A DNA stretch of 64,000 nt, taken from positions 310,001 through 374,000 of the forward strand of contig JBFXAF010000004.1 of the NCBI GenBank assembly GCA_050184585.1. The letters are read 5' to 3'. Position 1 is the stretch's first letter. Every line of letters starts with the position of its first letter. This DNA comes from JBFXAF01 sp050184585 (lineage in GTDB: Bacteria > Pseudomonadota > Alphaproteobacteria > Rhizobiales > Rhizobiaceae). Position numbers and translations under genes: made by a program. This document shows positions 43,489 through 51,738 of this stretch, piece after piece. The notes beneath the pieces are model-generated. The model saw nothing but the letters and a program-made list of their open reading frames with translations, ran no database searches and was not told the origin of the DNA.

Positions 43489-44769
43489 TCAAACCGTCCG
43501 GCGCAGCGCCGCAAAGAAGAAACCATCCGTGCCGGTGTTATGCGGAGTGAGCACGATTCCGTCACCGGATACCGGCGCGGGGAACGGCAATTGCGCGTGC
43601 CGCCAGACATTGCCCGGGGCCTCCGCCGTGAACCCGCCATCGCGGGCGAGGAAGACGTCCACCTGGTCCTGGTTCTCTTCCCGGAACACCGAGCAGGTGA
43701 CGTAGGCCAACCTGCCGCCCGGCTTCACAAAGCGGGATGCATGGTCGAGGATCTTCGACTGCTCCGCCCGGCGTACCTCGAGTTGGCGGGCCGACAACCG
43801 CCATTTTGCGTCGGGGCGGCGGCGCCAGGTCCCCGATCCGGTACATGGGGCATCGACGAGCACCAGATCCATCCGGCCTTCGAGTGCCGTGAGTTCGCCA
43901 GGCTTCGCGACGACCTGAACGTTGCGGCATCCGCCTCGGCGAATCCTGTCGAAGATCGGCGCGAGCCGCGCTTTCTCGCTGTCGAAGGCGAAGATTTGCC
44001 CGCTGTTGCGCATCGATGCTGCCATCGCGAGCGTCTTGCCGCCAGCACCGGCGCAGAAGTCGAGCACCTGCATGCCGGCTTCGGCCCCCGCCAACAGCGC
44101 GACGAGCTGCGAGCCTTCGTCCTGAACCTCGAACCAGCCCTTTTGGAAGGCCGGTTCGGCCTGCACGTTCGGATGCCTGCCGGCGCCATCGATGGGCGGT
44201 ATGCGAATTCCGTCGGGGGCCAGCCGCGACGCGGAGGCTTGCATACCGGTCAGTTCAGCCATGACGGCGTGGCGATCCGACAGCAATGTGTTGGCGCGCA
44301 GGTCGAGCGGCGGCCGCCCGGAAAGCGCCCTGCCCTCTTCCACCCAGCCGTCGCCGAATGATGCGCGGAGCAGCGGTTCACACCAGTCGGGGCAGTCGGC
44401 GCGGACCACATCCGGCGCCAGAGCCGCATCCTGTGCTTCGATGCTCGCGATCTCGCCGACATGCAGCGGCGCGGGAGCGAACCGATCGCCCTCCAGCGTC
44501 GCGTTCAGCGCGCGCGCGGTGAGGTTCCATTCAAGGAGCAGAGCGCCTATCGCGGCCGCGCGTGGCGTTTCGGCATCGAATAGCCAATGGGCGGAACGTT
44601 TTCGCCTGAGCGCACCATAGACGATGTTGCCGATGGCGCCGCGGTCGCCGGCGCCGGCAAAGCGGTGCGACAGGCCCCAATCCTTGAGCGCGTCAGCCGC
44701 CGGCCGCCGCCGCCGCTCGATGTCGTCCAGAACCTCGATCGCGGCAGCCAGCCGCCCGCCCAGTCGCAT
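43489..44769 (-). CDS. RsmB/NOP-family RNA (cytosine-5) methyltransferase
   Basis: This SAM-dependent RNA m5C methyltransferase has an N-terminal NusB-like/RsmB helical region and a C-terminal methyltransferase core (426 residues from ATG 44769). The SAM motif is VLDFCAGAGGKTLAMAA. The catalytic Cys pair is in VDAPCTGSGTWRRRPD and YVTCSVFREENQDQV. This matches 16S rRNA C967 or related methyltransferases, but the exact target is not proven. An in-frame upstream start (44868) overlaps the DoxX gene and is less likely. Confidence 0.9.
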   Translation of the reverse strand: MRLGGRLAAAIEVLDDIERRRRPAADALKDWGLSHRFAGAGDRGAIGNIVYGALRRKRSAHWLFDAETPRAAAIGALLLEWNLTARALNATLEGDRFAPAPLHVGEIASIEAQDAALAPDVVRADCPDWCEPLLRASFGDGWVEEGRALSGRPPLDLRANTLLSDRHAVMAELTGMQASASRLAPDGIRIPPIDGAGRHPNVQAEPAFQKGWFEVQDEGSQLVALLAGAEAGMQVLDFCAGAGGKTLAMAASMRNSGQIFAFDSEKARLAPIFDRIRRGGCRNVQVVAKPGELTALEGRMDLVLVDAPCTGSGTWRRRPDAKWRLSARQLEVRRAEQSKILDHASRFVKPGGRLAYVTCSVFREENQDQVDVFLARDGGFTAEAPGNVWRHAQLPFPAPVSGDGIVLTPHNTGTDGFFFAALRRTV

Positions 44770-44810
44770 CTTCGGTCGTCCCGCGTCGGTGAACCCGATC
44801 GGGCGGAGAG

Positions 44811-45266
44811 CTAGGACGCTGGTGACGACATTGCAACCCGCGTTCGGAGGCGATCGAGGGCAATGCACCCGGCGCCGTTGGCGACCAGGAAGAGGAGCGA
44901 TCCGAGGATCGCGACATTCTTGAACAATGGACCCTCGTGACCCGGCGCTACATGAATCGTGATCGTGATCGGTATAAGCGTCACGAAAAGCGCCGCCGCT
45001 GCCAGGCGCGTCGACCAGCCGACAACCAACAGGAGCCCGGCAACGACAAAGACGCCGCCACTCAGCTGAAGCAGGAGGAGCGGGTCACCAACGAACTCGA
45101 TCCACGGCAGCGAAGGCGAACCATGCATTCTCGCCACCATCTCGTCGCTCCTGAAAAAGTGGCCAAGGCCACCGACGATGAAGATGAGCGAAGTCGCGAT
45201 GCGGAAAAGCAGGCTCGCGGCGCAGCGGAACGGCGAGGTCAGGCGACCAAGGGCAGTCTCCAGCAT
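44811..45266 (-). CDS. DoxX family membrane protein
   Basis: The protein (151 residues from ATG 45266) is a four-helix membrane protein of the DoxX/DoxD type: RIATSLIFIVGGLGHFFRSDEM, LLLLQLSGGVFVVAGLLLVVGW, AAALFVTLIPITITIHV and a final FKNVAILGSLLFLVANGAG segment. GGGGA lies about 7 nt before the start. A second in-frame ATG at 45299 is possible. DoxX proteins are linked to thiol and oxidative-stress defence in some bacteria; being downstream of katG on the same strand, about 86 bp away and behind a terminator hairpin, is at least consistent with this. Confidence 0.85.
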   Translation of the reverse strand: MLETALGRLTSPFRCAASLLFRIATSLIFIVGGLGHFFRSDEMVARMHGSPSLPWIEFVGDPLLLLQLSGGVFVVAGLLLVVGWSTRLAAAALFVTLIPITITIHVAPGHEGPLFKNVAILGSLLFLVANGAGCIALDRLRTRVAMSSPAS

Positions 45267-45319
45267 CAGGTCATCCCCTGGCCCGCGCTCCGGGGCCATT
45301 GCGCCGGTCGTGGCAACGA

Positions 45320-45347
45320 TCGGGCGCCGAAACGTCCCGGCGCCCGA
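45320..45347 (-). terminator. Hairpin just after katG
   Basis: A perfect 10-bp inverted repeat (TCGGGCGCCG and CGGCGCCCGA) with an 8-nt loop begins 6 nt beyond the katG stop. It is the most likely terminator for katG and separates it from the DoxX gene, though no run of T follows. Confidence 0.55.
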
Positions 45348-45352
45348 ACTCA

Positions 45353-47542
45353 TCAGGCGATATCGAACCTGTCGGCATTCATGACCTTGGTCCAGGCAGC
45401 GGCGAAATTCCTGGCGAACTTCGCTCCGGCGTCCGCGCTGCCATAGACCTCGGCCAGCGCGCGCAACTGCGAGTGCGAGCCGAAGATCAGATCGACACGG
45501 GTGCCGGTCCAACGTAGCTCGCCGGTCTCGCGGTCGCGGCCATCGTAGACGCCTTCGATCGCCGGGGACGGGCTCCACGCGGTCTTCATGTCGAGCAGAT
45601 TGACGAAGAAGTCGTTGGTGAGTGTCTCCGGCCGGTCGGTAAAGACCCCATGCGTCGACTGGCCGACATTGGCGCCAAGCACGCGCAACCCCCCGACCAG
45701 CACCGTCATCTCGGGCGCCGTGAGCGTGAGCAGCTGGGCGCGGTCGACCATGGCCTCTTCCGGCGACATGAACTGGTGTCTGCCGGCGTTGACGTAGTTG
45801 CGGAACCCGTCGGCGCGTGGTTCCAGCGGGGCGAAGGACTGCACGTCGGTCTGGTCCTGCGAGGCGTCCGCGCGCCCCGGCGTGAAGGGAACCGTCACGT
45901 CAACGCCGGCGGCCTTCGCGGCCTTCTCGATCGCGGCCGAACCTGCGAGCACGATCAGATCGGCAATCGAGACCTTCTTGCCGCTGGCCTGCGACGCGTT
46001 GAAGTCCTTTGCGATCGCATCCAGCTTCTCCAGCACCCGGGCGAGTTCGGCCGGCTGGTTCACCTCCCAATCCTTCTGGGGGGAGAGACGGATGCGAGCG
46101 CCATTCGCTCCACCCCGCTTGTCGGAGCCACGAAACGTCGAGGCCGACGCCCAGGCGGTGGAGACGAGCTGGGACACCGACAGGCCTGATGCCAGCACCT
46201 TCGCCTTGAGCGCCGCGACGTCGCGCTCGTCGATCAGTGGATGGTCGACGGCAGGCACCGGATCCTGCCAGATCAGCGTCTCCGTGGGCGCCAGCTTGCC
46301 ACGATAGCGGACGCGCGGACCCATGTCGCGGTGGGTAAGCTTGAACCATGCGCGGGCGAAGGCGTCGGCGAACTGGTCAGGGTTCTGGTGGAAGCGCCGG
46401 GAGATCTTCTCGTAGGCCGGGTCGAACCTCAGGGCGAGATCGGTGGTCAGCATGGTCGGGCGGTGTTTCTTCGAGGAGTCGAAGGCGTCTGGAACGTCGG
46501 CCGCGGCATTCTTGGCCACCCACTGTTTCGCGCCGGCCGGGCTCTTCGCAAGCTCCCATTCGTTCTCGAAGAGGTTCTTGAAGAAGAGATTACTCCATCT
46601 GGTCGGCGTCTGGGTCCAGGTGACCTCCGGGCCGCCGGTGATGGTGTCGGCGCCGGAGCCGGTACCGTGGGCGCTCTTCCAGCCGAGCCCCTGGTCCTCG
46701 ATCTCGCCGCCCTCTGGGTCAGGACCGATCAGGGATGGATCGCCGGCGCCGTGCGTCTTGCCGAACGAATGACCGCCAGCGATGAGAGCGACTGTCTCCT
46801 CGTCGTTCATCGCCATGCGGAAGAAGGTCTCGCGGATGTCCCGCGCCGACGCCAGGGGGTCGGGATTGCCATTGGGGCCCTCAGGATTGACATAGATCAG
46901 GCCCATCTGCACTGCGCCGAGCGGCTCCGCGAGCTGACGCTCGCCGCTGTAACGCTCGTCGCCCAGCCACGATCCCTCGGGACCCCAGTAGAGCTCCTCG
47001 GGTTCCCACACGTCGGCACGGCCGCCGGCGAAGCCGAAGGTCTTGAAGCCCATCGATTCCAGCGCCACGTTGCCGGCCAGGATCATGAGATCGGCCCAGG
47101 AGATGCGCTGCCCGTATTTTTGCTTGATCGGCCAGAGCAGCCGGCGCGCCTTATCAAGATTGGCGTTGTCGGGCCAGGAGTTCAGGGGGGCGAAGCGCTG
47201 CTGCCCCGCGCCGGCGCCGCCGCGGCCGTCGGTGATGCGATAGGTGCCGGCCGAATGCCAGGCCATGCGGATGAACAGGCCACCATAGTGGCCGAAATCG
47301 GCCGGCCACCAGTCCTGCGAATCGGTCATCAGGGCATGGAGGTCCCTGACGACCGCATCGAGATCGAGGTTTTCGAACTCCTTCGCGTAGTCGAAGCCAT
47401 CGCCGAGCGGGTTGGACAGAGTGGACCGCGTGTGGAGCACCTGCAGGTCAAGCTGATCGGGCCACCAGTCGCGATTGCCGCGGCGCTTGTTCCCATGCGC
47501 GACGGGGCATTTGCCGCCCTCGGTTTCCTTGTCCACACCCAT
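45353..47542 (-). CDS. katG: Catalase-peroxidase KatG
   Basis: KatG is a haem catalase-peroxidase that removes hydrogen peroxide. The 729-residue protein has the distal haem motif IRMAWHSAGTYR (Arg92, Trp95, His96), and the Tyr in LIYVNPEGPNG and Met in FFRMAMNDEE expected for the Met-Tyr-Trp crosslink. The proximal His lies in AGGHSFGKTHGA. The C-terminal duplicated domain is complete. ATG 47542 has GGAG 6 nt upstream. It is divergent from an OxyR-type gene across 139 bp, with a perfect palindrome near the middle, so peroxide-inducible expression is inferred. Confidence 0.98.
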   Translation of the reverse strand: MGVDKETEGGKCPVAHGNKRRGNRDWWPDQLDLQVLHTRSTLSNPLGDGFDYAKEFENLDLDAVVRDLHALMTDSQDWWPADFGHYGGLFIRMAWHSAGTYRITDGRGGAGAGQQRFAPLNSWPDNANLDKARRLLWPIKQKYGQRISWADLMILAGNVALESMGFKTFGFAGGRADVWEPEELYWGPEGSWLGDERYSGERQLAEPLGAVQMGLIYVNPEGPNGNPDPLASARDIRETFFRMAMNDEETVALIAGGHSFGKTHGAGDPSLIGPDPEGGEIEDQGLGWKSAHGTGSGADTITGGPEVTWTQTPTRWSNLFFKNLFENEWELAKSPAGAKQWVAKNAAADVPDAFDSSKKHRPTMLTTDLALRFDPAYEKISRRFHQNPDQFADAFARAWFKLTHRDMGPRVRYRGKLAPTETLIWQDPVPAVDHPLIDERDVAALKAKVLASGLSVSQLVSTAWASASTFRGSDKRGGANGARIRLSPQKDWEVNQPAELARVLEKLDAIAKDFNASQASGKKVSIADLIVLAGSAAIEKAAKAAGVDVTVPFTPGRADASQDQTDVQSFAPLEPRADGFRNYVNAGRHQFMSPEEAMVDRAQLLTLTAPEMTVLVGGLRVLGANVGQSTHGVFTDRPETLTNDFFVNLLDMKTAWSPSPAIEGVYDGRDRETGELRWTGTRVDLIFGSHSQLRALAEVYGSADAGAKFARNFAAAWTKVMNADRFDIA

Positions 47543-47602
47543 GAGATTCTCCGATCCTGTCTGAAGGCTTCGCGGTTCTTGGTGGTCGCGACGATATATC
47601 CA

Positions 47603-47623
47603 GTCTGGAATTGTTCCAGACTA
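47603..47623. promoter_or_regulatory. Palindromic operator candidate between katG and oxyR
   Basis: A perfect inverted repeat with 9-bp arms (AGTCTGGAA and TTCCAGACT) separated by TTG lies midway in the divergent gap, about 60 bp from both start codons. It does not match the four-part ATAG-N7-CTAT OxyR consensus of E. coli, so it may be the local OxyR site or the site of another regulator. Confidence 0.55.
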
Positions 47624-47681
47624 GTCGTCGGACAGCATAAGCTCCAATTGCGATTTCTGTTCATCATGATAATTAGGGATT

Positions 47682-48602
47682 ATGATACGGCTGACGATAC
47701 GCCAGATGGAGTATTTCGAGGCGCTTGCCGAAACGCTGCATTTCGGCCGCGCCGCCAAGCTGGCGGGCGTGACCCAGCCGGCACTGTCGGCACAAGTCGC
47801 CGAGATGGAGCAACGGCTCGGCTGCCAGTTGTTCGAGCGCGGTGGACGGACCGTGTCGCTCACCGTCGACGCCGAAGCGATGAGGCCGCGCATCGAACGC
47901 ATCCTTGGCGAACTACGCTACATCGAGAACACGGCGCATCGCAGCCGCGGCCCGATGGAAGGGCGGTTCCGACTGGGCATCATCCCGACCGTCGCACCCT
48001 ACCTGCTGCCACGGCTGCTGCCGTTCGTCCGCACCCGCTTTCCAGGGCTGGCGGTGGAACTCAGGGAGGCCGTGACCGGAGCGCTGGTCGAGGAAACGGC
48101 CGCCGGACGGCTTGACGCCTTCGTCGCGGCGATGCCGATCGCCGATGGCCGGCTGACGGCTCGGGAGCTGTTCTCCGATCGCTTCTTTCTCGCTGTGCCG
48201 AAGGACGACCCCGGCTTCGTCGATCCGCCGGTCGCGCCAGAGAGCCCGGCGCTGGAACGATTGATGCTGCTCGAGGAAGGGCACTGCCTGCGCGAGCAGG
48301 CGCTTGATGTCTGCGGGCGCGTGCGGCCCGCCGCAATGGCCAATTACGGGGCGACCAGTCTGACAACGCTGCTGCACATGGTGGCGCACGGACACGGCGT
48401 GACGCTCATTCCGGAGATGGCGACCGGATCGGATGCGGCGGGTCCGGACGTCGCCGTCGTTCCCTTCGCCGATCCCGTGCCTTCCCGCTCCATCTGCCTC
48501 GCCTGGCGTAAGAACGGCGGTCGCCAGAACGAAAGCCGCTACCTCGGCGATCTCATCGCCGAGGTAGGCAAGCGCGGATCAGACCACGCCGGCCAGATGT
48601 AG
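47682..48602 (+). CDS. oxyR: Hydrogen-peroxide-inducible LysR-family activator OxyR
   Basis: This is a 306-residue LysR-type regulator with an N-terminal winged helix-turn-helix (LTIRQMEYFEALAETLHFGRAAKLAGVTQPALSAQ region, about 5-37). The redox-sensing pair is present at Cys202 and Cys211 in EEGHCLREQALDVC, with the same 9-residue spacing as Cys199 and Cys208 of E. coli OxyR, and GVTLIP follows. These residues set it apart from generic LysR proteins. It is divergent from katG, the classic target. Its last 24 nt overlap the 3' end of the convergent MAPEG gene. Confidence 0.95.
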   Translation: MIRLTIRQMEYFEALAETLHFGRAAKLAGVTQPALSAQVAEMEQRLGCQLFERGGRTVSLTVDAEAMRPRIERILGELRYIENTAHRSRGPMEGRFRLGIIPTVAPYLLPRLLPFVRTRFPGLAVELREAVTGALVEETAAGRLDAFVAAMPIADGRLTARELFSDRFFLAVPKDDPGFVDPPVAPESPALERLMLLEEGHCLREQALDVCGRVRPAAMANYGATSLTTLLHMVAHGHGVTLIPEMATGSDAAGPDVAVVPFADPVPSRSICLAWRKNGGRQNESRYLGDLIAEVGKRGSDHAGQM

Positions 48603-48998
48603 CGCCAACCAGATCCACATCAGGGCGAGCACGGCGAGACCGAAACGGAAGGCGTAGTTGCGATGCTTGAGCTTGTTGGTTGTGAGATGCACATAGGCGT
48701 GAAGATACCGCGATAGGGCGAAGAGCCACGCAAGCGCGAGGATGAAGTAGCCCACGCCGGCGGTCGCGTGCAGCGCCAGGCAGCAAATGTGGAAAAGGAC
48801 CGGCGCCTCGAACTGGTTCATCAGGTTGTTGGCGGTGTTCATCGAGCCTTCCGGCTCTGTCGCTCGCTGCTTGTAGGCCTGCGCCTTGGCCTTGCCGGTG
48901 ACCACGACGTCGCGGCGGCGAATGCCCAGTACGACGTAGACGATGTAGACGAGCACCACATGCGCGAGCATGGGCCAGAAGATTGCGGTCTGGTTCAT
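48579..48998 (-). CDS. MAPEG family membrane protein
   Basis: The 139-residue protein has four hydrophobic segments and the motif NLMNQFEAPVLFHICCLALH, the central signature of MAPEG proteins (membrane-associated proteins in eicosanoid and glutathione metabolism). SRYLHAYVHLTTNKLKHRN follows, which is also family-typical. The biochemical role in bacteria is largely unknown; some act as glutathione transferases or peroxidases. It converges on oxyR with a 24-nt overlap of coding ends and is divergent from the Uma2 gene across about 148 bp. Confidence 0.9.
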   Translation of the reverse strand: MNQTAIFWPMLAHVVLVYIVYVVLGIRRRDVVVTGKAKAQAYKQRATEPEGSMNTANNLMNQFEAPVLFHICCLALHATAGVGYFILALAWLFALSRYLHAYVHLTTNKLKHRNYAFRFGLAVLALMWIWLALHLAGVV

Positions 48999-49146
48999 TC
49001 GGTTCCTCTCCCCACGGCCGGCACGCTGCGGCGTTCGACCGACCGTGCCAGACTTCGGTCGTCCGTGGCAATCGCGGCTGTTGTGATTGCAGTCGGCCGG
49101 TCGAACCGCGCTACAAACCTGGTCGCGGATCGGCTATGATAGCCGC

Positions 49147-49719
49147 ATGAACGTCGTCGTCACTCGCGCAGCCGAAGGTCTGCCCCGCCGGTCATTCACT
49201 GTCGCCGAGATTCGCGACATGGTGAAAGCCGGCATCATTGCGGAAGACGAGAACTTCGAGCTGATCGAAGGGGAGCTGGTGCCGATGGCATCCAAGGGCA
49301 ATCAGCACGAGGTCTTGAAATCCGCATTAACCCGCATTCTGGCCCGGTCGGCCCCGGACGATCTCCGGCTCGGCGTGGAGACCTCGGTCTATCTGGACGA
49401 CCGCACTTTCGTCGAACCCGACCTTTGCCTCTATCGCAAGACGTTGATGCCGGAAGACGTGCGGGGAACCGACGTCATGCTCGCCATTGAGGTCGCTGGC
49501 GCTTCCCTCGGCTACGACAGAGGGCTCAAGGCACGCATCCTGGCGAAGCACGGAGTGCGCGAATTGTGGGTGGTCGATGCCGACACGAGGGTCACATGGG
49601 TGCACAGGCTGCCTCAGCCTGACGGCCACTGGGGCAGCATTTCGCGATTCGAGGCTGAAAAGCCTGTTGCACCGGCTGAACTGCCGGACATCGCGATCAC
49701 TATGGCAGTCTTGGACTGA
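49147..49719 (+). CDS. Uma2 family endonuclease (DUF820)
   Basis: This is a 190-residue protein of the Uma2/DUF820 restriction-endonuclease-like fold. Recognisable elements are NFELIEGELVPMASKGNQHE, FVEPDLCLYRK (with the metal-binding Asp) and LAIEVAGASLGYDRGLK (Glu-x-Val), the PD-(D/E)xK-type core, then HGVRELWVVDADTRVTWVHR. The ATG at 49147 is chosen; the longer frame to 49087 lacks support. Uma2 proteins are abundant in cyanobacteria and scattered in rhizobia, often as solitary genes; the biological role is not settled. No toxin-antitoxin partner or methyltransferase is next to it. Confidence 0.85.
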   Translation: MNVVVTRAAEGLPRRSFTVAEIRDMVKAGIIAEDENFELIEGELVPMASKGNQHEVLKSALTRILARSAPDDLRLGVETSVYLDDRTFVEPDLCLYRKTLMPEDVRGTDVMLAIEVAGASLGYDRGLKARILAKHGVRELWVVDADTRVTWVHRLPQPDGHWGSISRFEAEKPVAPAELPDIAITMAVLD

Positions 49720-49726
49720 TCGAAAT

Positions 49727-51229
49727 CTACGCCCCGCCTGGATAGTTCGGGCTCTCGCGGGTGATGGTCACGTCGTGCGCGTGGCTCTCGCGCAGACCGG
49801 CATTGGAGATGCGCACGAAGGTGGCGCGCTCCCGCAGTTCGTCCAGGTTTGCCGCGCCGACATAGCCCATCGCAGCCTTCAACCCACCCGCGAGCTGATG
49901 GAGCACACCGGCTACAGGTCCCTTGTAGGGCACCTGTCCCTCGATGCCTTCGGGAACCAGCTTCAGCGTGTCGCGCACCTCGGCCTGGAAGTACCGATCG
50001 GCCGAGCCCCGCGCCATCGCGCCTACCGAGCCCATGCCGCGATACGCCTTGAAGGAGCGGCCCTGATGCAGATAGACCTCGCCTGGGCTCTCGTCCGTGC
50101 CCGCGAGCAACGAGCCGATCATGGCCCCGCGCGCACCAGCCGCGAGCGCCTTGGCGAGATCGCCTGAATACTTGATGCCGCCGTCGGCGATGACGGAGAC
50201 TCCGGCGGCGTCGGCCGCCTCGACGGCCGACATGATCGCCGACAGTTGAGGCATGCCTACACCGGCCACGATTCGGGTCGTACAGATCGAGCCCGGACCG
50301 ATGCCGACCTTCACCGCGTCCGCGCCGGCGTCAATGAGGGCCCTGGTGCCATCCGCCGTGGCGACATTGCCGGCCATGATGCGAACAGAGTTCGACAGCC
50401 GCTTCACGCGCGTGACCGCGTCCAGCACGCGTTGCGAATGACCGTGCGCAGTGTCGACGATCAGCAGATCGACGCCGGCGTCGATCAGCCGTTCCGCGCG
50501 CTCGTACCCGTCGTCGCCGACCGTGGTCGCCGCAGCGACGCGCAGCCGCCCCTGCGTATCCTTCGCGGCATGAGGGTTGAGCTGCGCCTTCTCGATGTCC
50601 TTGACCGTGATCAGGCCCACACAGCTGCCATCGTCGTCGACCACCAGAAGCTTTTCGATGCGATGGCGATGGAGCAGGCGCTTGGCCTCGGCCTGGTCGA
50701 CGCTCTCCCTCACGGTCACGAGGTTCTCGCGGGTCATCAGTTCGCTGACCGTCTGCGACAGGTCGGACGCGAACCGGACATCACGGTTGGTCAGGATCCC
50801 GACCAGCAGTCCCTTGATCTGGCCACCGAGGCCGCCATTGGCGACGACGGGGATTCCAGAAATGCCGTTCGCGCGCATCAGCGCACGCGCGTCGGCGAGG
50901 GTTGCCTCCGGTCCGATGGTGACCGGATTGACGACGATGCCGGATTCGAACCGCTTCACCTGCCGGACCTGCTCTGCCTGCTCGGTAGGCGTGAAATTGC
51001 GATGGATGACGCCAATGCCGCCAGCCTGCGCCATGGCGATCGCGAGGCGGGATTCTGTGACCGTGTCCATCGCCGCCGAAAGGATGGGGACGTTGAGCTC
51101 GATGTCGCCGGCGATCGTCGTGCGCACGTCGGTCTGGCCCGGCATGACCTGCGAATGCGCCGGTTGCAGGAGCACATCGTCGAAAGTGAGCGCCAGGGCT
51201 CCGGTCGCCGTCTCGATGATCCTGGCCAT
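49727..51229 (-). CDS. guaB: Inosine-5'-monophosphate dehydrogenase
   Basis: GuaB oxidises IMP to XMP with NAD, the committed step to guanine nucleotides; guaA (42 kb) uses its product. The 500-residue protein begins MARIIETATGALALTFDDVL at ATG 51229; the longer frame to 51355 is not supported. It has the TIM barrel with the catalytic loop GIGPGSICTTRIVAGVGMPQ (active Cys in SICT), two CBS domains in the middle (about 100-215), and GAMARGSADRYFQ. Length is typical. The 196-bp region between its start and MITE-like copy 2 should contain its promoter. Confidence 0.98.
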   Translation of the reverse strand: MARIIETATGALALTFDDVLLQPAHSQVMPGQTDVRTTIAGDIELNVPILSAAMDTVTESRLAIAMAQAGGIGVIHRNFTPTEQAEQVRQVKRFESGIVVNPVTIGPEATLADARALMRANGISGIPVVANGGLGGQIKGLLVGILTNRDVRFASDLSQTVSELMTRENLVTVRESVDQAEAKRLLHRHRIEKLLVVDDDGSCVGLITVKDIEKAQLNPHAAKDTQGRLRVAAATTVGDDGYERAERLIDAGVDLLIVDTAHGHSQRVLDAVTRVKRLSNSVRIMAGNVATADGTRALIDAGADAVKVGIGPGSICTTRIVAGVGMPQLSAIMSAVEAADAAGVSVIADGGIKYSGDLAKALAAGARGAMIGSLLAGTDESPGEVYLHQGRSFKAYRGMGSVGAMARGSADRYFQAEVRDTLKLVPEGIEGQVPYKGPVAGVLHQLAGGLKAAMGYVGAANLDELRERATFVRISNAGLRESHAHDVTITRESPNYPGGA

Positions 51230-51425
51230 TGCCACTCCCGCGCTTCGCGATACGACGGACGGGCAACGGGCTGGCGCCCATCGCGACTCGGTTCCGTCCC
51301 TTTCAGGATTGGCGGCGGCTGGTAACACGTCCTTCGCCGCAAGAAAAGGCGACATTCAGGCGGCGCTTGCCAGCGGGCCCGGGCCCGGGCAAAGGTCCAA
51401 CCGGCGCCGAGCGGACGGCGGGAGC

Positions 51426-51736
51426 CTAGAGCAATGTTCGACTGGATTGAATCGTTCTGCCGGAGGGAATTCGGGCCAGAGTCGAGGGCTTCGGCGACGG
51501 TCGATGTGGTGCATCGGCCGAGCCGGAGCCCGAAGGATCTGGCCCGAATTGACCCGGCCCCCCAGGACGCTTTGTTGGTTTGCAAAGCAAACCAACGGGT
51601 GGTTTCCCGCTGGCGGGCGCCCGGTTCGTCGAGCCGCTCGGACGATGGAACCCCATCGCCCGTCGCGTCTCTCCTGCCGGATCGCCTCGCCATCGGGGAA
51701 ACAGAACCGGTTCAATCTGGTCGAACATTGCTCTAG
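51426..51736. repeat. MITE-like inverted-repeat element, copy 2
   Basis: This 311-bp copy has the same terminal repeats as copy 1 at 11961-12234 (CTAGAGCAATGTTCGAC at the left end and its complement at the right end). Over the shared 274 bp it differs at about eight positions. It carries an extra 37 bp near 51561-51600 containing a nested palindrome. Its right end stops 2 bp before the ATG of the YjgN gene, so the element supplies the whole 5' region of that gene. It lies between guaB and that gene. Confidence 0.88.
51574..51596. repeat. Nested palindrome inside MITE-like copy 2
   Basis: A perfect 10-bp inverted repeat (GTTGGTTTGC and GCAAACCAAC) with a 3-nt AAA loop lies within the 37-bp segment that copy 1 lacks. 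It may be a smaller palindromic element inserted in the larger one. Confidence 0.65.
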
Positions 51737-51738
51737 TC

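Noticed and set aside
46241..48115. A 624-codon plus-strand open frame across katG and oxyR.
   Set aside because: It runs antisense to katG and in a wrong frame over oxyR, both with intact catalytic residues.
49147..49719. Uma2 endonuclease as part of a defence island.
   Set aside because: No methyltransferase, toxin, helicase or other defence gene lies beside it; it stands alone between MAPEG and guaB.
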